43,040 nucleotides of DNA. It comes from WHSP01 sp964424945 (GTDB taxonomy: Bacteria; Gemmatimonadota; Gemmatimonadetes; Longimicrobiales; Longimicrobiaceae). Below, one piece after another: positions 40,526-43,040 of the stretch. The notes beneath the pieces were generated by a model, which saw only the letters and a program-made list of their open reading frames with translations, was not told the DNA's origin and did no database searches. Each line of letters starts with the position of its first letter. Positions within the stretch are counted from its first letter, which is position 1. The position numbers and the translations under genes were made by a program. The stretch lies in the NCBI GenBank assembly GCA_964424945.1, contig CAYRLB010000018.1, positions 1 through 43,040 of the forward strand, written 5' to 3'.

Positions 40526-41134
40526 CGACTGCGATTCGTAGTTTGTGTAGACGAACAGGCTTCTGCGATCTGTCGCTTCGCGACGGCGTACGGACCTGGC
40601 GTGACTCCGCACAGTCGAACTGCACTGAGCGGGCGTCGTGGGGCGTCGCCCCCTTCGGTTACATCCCACTCCCCCCGGCCGTTTGGAATAATCGCGCCGC
40701 GGCCCGCCGGAGTCAGCACATCCGGTGGGACGGGCGTCAGTCCGGGCCGGCGGACGCGATCCACGACCGTCCTTCCGATTATCGGCGTTCGACCACCACT
40801 TCGCCAGCCGCAACGCTACTCCCGTCGACCATCCCGACTGCCGGGACCCCGACTCACGGCGAGGCACTGTCCTGTTGACGCCGCATCAGCAGGCGACGGA
40901 GCCGAAGTTTCGATCCTCCCGCCGCCCTGCGCGGCCAGGTGAGATGCCGAGTCCGTCATAGGTACCGCCCCGGCCCTGTGAATGATCCGGTCGCGCTCCG
41001 CCGCGCCTCCGGAATACCCCGAATCCGGAGCAACCCGCGATCCTTTGCCCCTACCGTCGCGGAAGCGTTACCTTTGCCGCCGGTAAACGCATGGCGCGGA
41101 GAGCTGCGCACCTTCTGAAACCGACCCGCTGGAG
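40526..41134. other. 609-bp gap; possible structured leader of the barrel-like gene
   Basis: No supported gene. Within 130 bp upstream of the barrel-like gene there are three perfect short hairpins with triloops: GTCGC/GCGAC (40572-40584), CAGT/ACTG (40612-40622) and GGGGC/GCCCC (40640-40652). The rest is GC-rich and non-coding in appearance. Confidence 0.4.
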
Positions 41135-41776
41135 ATGATGCGCCCAGGACTGGTGATATTCGACTGCGATGGCACCCTCGTCGACAGCGAGGTACTCGCC
41201 AGTCAGGTGCTCGTCGAGATGGCGATCGAGGAGGGGCTCGAACTCGGCCTCGCGGAGGCGATCTCCGCCTTCAAGGGGATCAAGATGGCAGAATCGGTCC
41301 TCGAGCTCGAACGCCGGCTGGGCCGCGCGCTGCGCCCGGAATTCGTGCCGGAGCTTCGACGTCGATCGGCAGACGCCTTCGCGACCTCTCTCGTCGAGAT
41401 CCCGGGCGCGCGCGACCTCGTCAGCAGCGTCAAAACCGCGAAGTGTGTCGCATCGGCGGGCCCCCGCGCGAAGATCGAGCTCACCCTCACCGTCACAGGC
41501 CTGCTTCCCTTCTTCGGCGAGCACATCTTCAGCTCCTACGATGTCGGGGTCTGGAAGCCGGACCCCGGCTTCTTCCTGCACGTCGCCGGGGAGATGGGCT
41601 TCGCTCCGGAGGAGTGCATCGTCGTGGAAGATAGCCGTCCCGGCATCCTCGGCGGTGTGGCGGCAGGGATGCGCGTCTTCGCCTACCAGCCGGAAGCTCC
41701 CGACTTCGATATCCCGGAGGGCGTCACGGTCATCCGGGAGCTGCGGGAGCTCAGGCCATTCCTCTGCGACGACTGA
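41135..41776 (+). CDS. HAD-family hydrolase (subfamily IA, phosphoglycolate-phosphatase-like)
   Basis: 213 residues. Motif I VIFDCDGTLVDSE holds the nucleophile and acid Asp, motif II is the Ser in CVASAGPRAKIE, motif III is Lys in VGVWKPDPGFFLH, and motif IV is VVEDSRPGILGGVAAG. A helical cap (about 18-85) makes it a class C1 phosphatase on a small phosphorylated metabolite that cannot be named; sugar-phosphates are common. The ATG at 41138 has GGAG at 41131-41134 and may be the true start instead of 41135. Cytosolic. Confidence 0.92.
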   Translation: MMRPGLVIFDCDGTLVDSEVLASQVLVEMAIEEGLELGLAEAISAFKGIKMAESVLELERRLGRALRPEFVPELRRRSADAFATSLVEIPGARDLVSSVKTAKCVASAGPRAKIELTLTVTGLLPFFGEHIFSSYDVGVWKPDPGFFLHVAGEMGFAPEECIVVEDSRPGILGGVAAGMRVFAYQPEAPDFDIPEGVTVIRELRELRPFLCDD

Positions 41777-41810
41777 GTCTTCAGCCGGCCCCCCCCCACC
41801 GGCGACGCTC

Positions 41811-42473
41811 CTAACCCTGCTCCTCCCCGACCCGGATCAGCTCCAGAAGATCGTTTCTCACGACATCGTCCCCATCCTCCGCGTGGATCAGCACGCGGAG
41901 CTTCCCTGCCCTGTCGATGCCGAAGACCTGCGTCGTGTGGGCCATTGTCGGCTCACCATCGTGCCCCTCGACATGACGGGCATAGATCCCGTAATCCGCC
42001 TGCACGGACTGGATCTGCTCGGGGGAGCCGGTGAGCCCCGTCACCGCCGGCCCGAAATACCCTACATACTCCTTCATCCGGTCGGGCGTATCGTTCTCGG
42101 GATCGACCGTCACGAGAAGCACCCGCACATCCTCGGCGCTCAGCCCCTCTGCCTCGATCACCCGCGCGAGTGATGCGAGCGTAAGGGGGCAGACGTCGGG
42201 GCAATTGGTGAATCCGAAGAAGAGCAGAACGGTGCTTCCGGAAAAATCCGACAGCTTCCTCTCGGCCCCTTCATGGTCCGTGAGGGTGAAGTCAGGTGCG
42301 ACGGGTGTATCCGGGTACTCCGTTCCGAGGAACGCCGGGATGGCGGATCGTTTGCTCACCTGGATCGCCGAGTAGATGCCGACCGTGAGCGAAAAAACCC
42401 CGCAGATGATTAGCAGACGGACCGGCCAGGACTTTAGAAGGGAGTCAGACATTTGCTCGTGCATCAGGGTCAT
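41811..42473 (-). CDS. SCO1/SenC-family copper chaperone
   Basis: 220 residues. One N-terminal membrane helix (PVRLLIICGVFSLTVGIY) anchors a periplasmic thioredoxin fold with the copper motif FFGFTNCPDVCPLTLASLAR (CxxxC) and the third ligand His in TMAHTTQVFGID. VTVDPENDTPDRMKEYV is also typical. SCO proteins insert copper into the CuA site of cytochrome oxidase, or act as thiol reductases. Starts at 42473 (AGGG upstream), 42461 or 42452 are all possible. No oxidase genes are in the window; they may lie elsewhere. Confidence 0.94.
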   Translation of the reverse strand: MTLMHEQMSDSLLKSWPVRLLIICGVFSLTVGIYSAIQVSKRSAIPAFLGTEYPDTPVAPDFTLTDHEGAERKLSDFSGSTVLLFFGFTNCPDVCPLTLASLARVIEAEGLSAEDVRVLLVTVDPENDTPDRMKEYVGYFGPAVTGLTGSPEQIQSVQADYGIYARHVEGHDGEPTMAHTTQVFGIDRAGKLRVLIHAEDGDDVVRNDLLELIRVGEEQG

Positions 42474-42638
42474 GCAGCCCTATCGTACGATGACAAATCG
42501 ATACAGGCCGCGCTTTCCAGCTCTAATGGCGGCGCCGCACGAAGCGGCACTGCCCTCTGAAGATAGCGATTTCGGCGGCGGCGGGGAAAAGGGCGTGTTG
42601 TGGAAGGGAGGGAGGACGTCCTGCGGGCGGGATGGAGC

Positions 42639-42675
42639 AAAAAAAACGGGGGCCAGCTTTTTTCGCTGGCCCCCG
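42639..42675 (-). terminator. Strong rho-independent terminator of the SWIB gene
   Basis: An 11-bp perfect stem CGGGGGCCAGC (42647-42657) / GCTGGCCCCCG (42665-42675) with a 7-nt loop; on the minus strand it is followed by eight T. It starts 26 bp after the SWIB stop. Confidence 0.95.
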
Positions 42676-42701
42676 ATCTTCTGCGACTTCGGGCGGACGG
42701 G

Positions 42702-43013
42702 TCAGGAGGAGACGTGCTGGTTCACCAGCTTCGTCATCTCGAACATCGTAACCTTGTCCTTGCCGCCGAAAACAGGCTTGAGCTTCTCGTCGGCATTGAT
42801 CGAGCGACGATCCTTCGGGTCCTGCAGGTCGTGCTTCTTCACGTACTCCCACACCTTCTGAGTAAGCGCGGCCCGGGTCAGAGGAGCGGTGCCGACGATG
42901 GATGCGAGTACCGCATCAGGAGTTACGGGCTTTGCAAGCCCGCCCTGCGCGGTTCGCTTCGACTTGGCCTTTTCTCCACCAGACTTACCGCTGCTCTTCT
43001 TCGGTGCAGCCAT
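42702..43013 (-). CDS. SWIB/MDM2-domain DNA-associated protein
   Basis: 103 residues. A Lys/Ser/Ala-rich basic tail (about 1-25, AAPKKSSGKSGGEKAKSKRT) precedes a SWIB domain: KPVTPDAVLASIVGTAPLTR, ALTQKVWEYVKKHDLQDPKD, RRSINADEKLKPVFGGKDKV, TMFEMTKLVNQHV. SWIB domains are best known in eukaryotic SWI/SNF chromatin remodellers and Chlamydia topoisomerase fusions; stand-alone basic versions in bacteria are thought to be nucleoid-associated. AGGAGGAG lies just before the ATG, implying high expression, and a strong terminator follows, so it is probably a single-gene transcript. Confidence 0.95.
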   Translation of the reverse strand: MAAPKKSSGKSGGEKAKSKRTAQGGLAKPVTPDAVLASIVGTAPLTRAALTQKVWEYVKKHDLQDPKDRRSINADEKLKPVFGGKDKVTMFEMTKLVNQHVSS

Positions 43014-43040
43014 ATCTCCTCCTCATTGCGGGTTCGCGCG

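Noticed and set aside
40640..40700. Minus-strand sequence with AGTGGGATGTAACC reminiscent of a c-di-GMP-I riboswitch segment
   Set aside because: The other conserved blocks of that aptamer and the required paired stems cannot be drawn around it; the likeness is limited to a few bases.
1..43040. tRNA, rRNA, CRISPR arrays, insertion sequences, phage or restriction genes
   Set aside because: I looked for T-loop motifs, regularly spaced repeats, transposase and integrase motifs in gaps and frames and found none.

Overview
The window is a gene-dense (about one gene per kb), GC-rich (roughly 65%) stretch of bacterial chromosome. It has no rRNA, tRNA, CRISPR array, insertion sequence or phage gene that I can see. 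The gene set suggests a Gram-negative-type, free-living, respiring bacterium. Outer-membrane barrels, a TonB-dependent receptor paired with a DUF4249 lipoprotein, many Lol/Tat lipoproteins, secreted metallopeptidases and a SWIB-domain protein together fit Gemmatimonadota best. That placement is an inference from content; no phylogenetic marker was compared.

Layout. 1-5.4 kb: end of a BaiN/HI0933-type flavoprotein, tatA, a lipoprotein polysaccharide deacetylase, two unknown genes, a YgfZ/GcvT-like folate-binding protein and queE. 5.5-9.8 kb: a SIMPL-domain exported protein, then a translationally coupled TonB-dependent receptor and DUF4249 lipoprotein on the minus strand. 9.9-13.6 kb: a plus-strand operon of three unknown genes, pyrE and an M1 metallopeptidase lipoprotein, every junction being an ATGA stop/start overlap. 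13.6-17.0 kb: a molybdopterin oxidoreductase overlapping a family 4 glycosyltransferase. 17.0-20.0 kb: a small XRE regulator, then a minus-strand MarR / DoxX / two-domain VOC module that resembles the catDE and mhq quinone-detoxification systems, with a readable operator-promoter. 20.1-21.5 kb: a CBS-domain protein and a metallophosphoesterase.

21.9-24.8 kb holds a three-gene operon: a di-haem DUF1111 lipoprotein, a Tat-exported bc1-like Rieske lipoprotein and an outer-membrane porin. It is preceded by an AT-rich leader with a perfect TTTAGG-N4-CCTAAA palindrome. This is the most unusual unit in the window and may be a periplasmic or outer-membrane electron-transfer system under metal-responsive control. 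24.9-31.1 kb is the complete ligase-associated DNA damage response operon (exonuclease, ATP-dependent ligase, DEXH helicase, PdeM). 31.2-35.8 kb: secreted M19 and M28 peptidases, MgtE and a small lipoprotein. 36.0-38.7 kb: MsrA, a GNAT acetyltransferase and a CynX/NimT-type MFS transporter. 39.1-43.0 kb: an unrecognised exported barrel-like protein behind a long leader, a HAD phosphatase, a SCO copper chaperone and a SWIB protein with a textbook terminator.

Genes are mostly in short operons with 1-8 bp overlaps. Several transcripts look leaderless or nearly so (marR, and possibly the di-haem gene). Three starts are non-ATG and are decided by ribosome-binding sites or overlaps: ygfZ GTG, ligase TTG, mgtE TTG.
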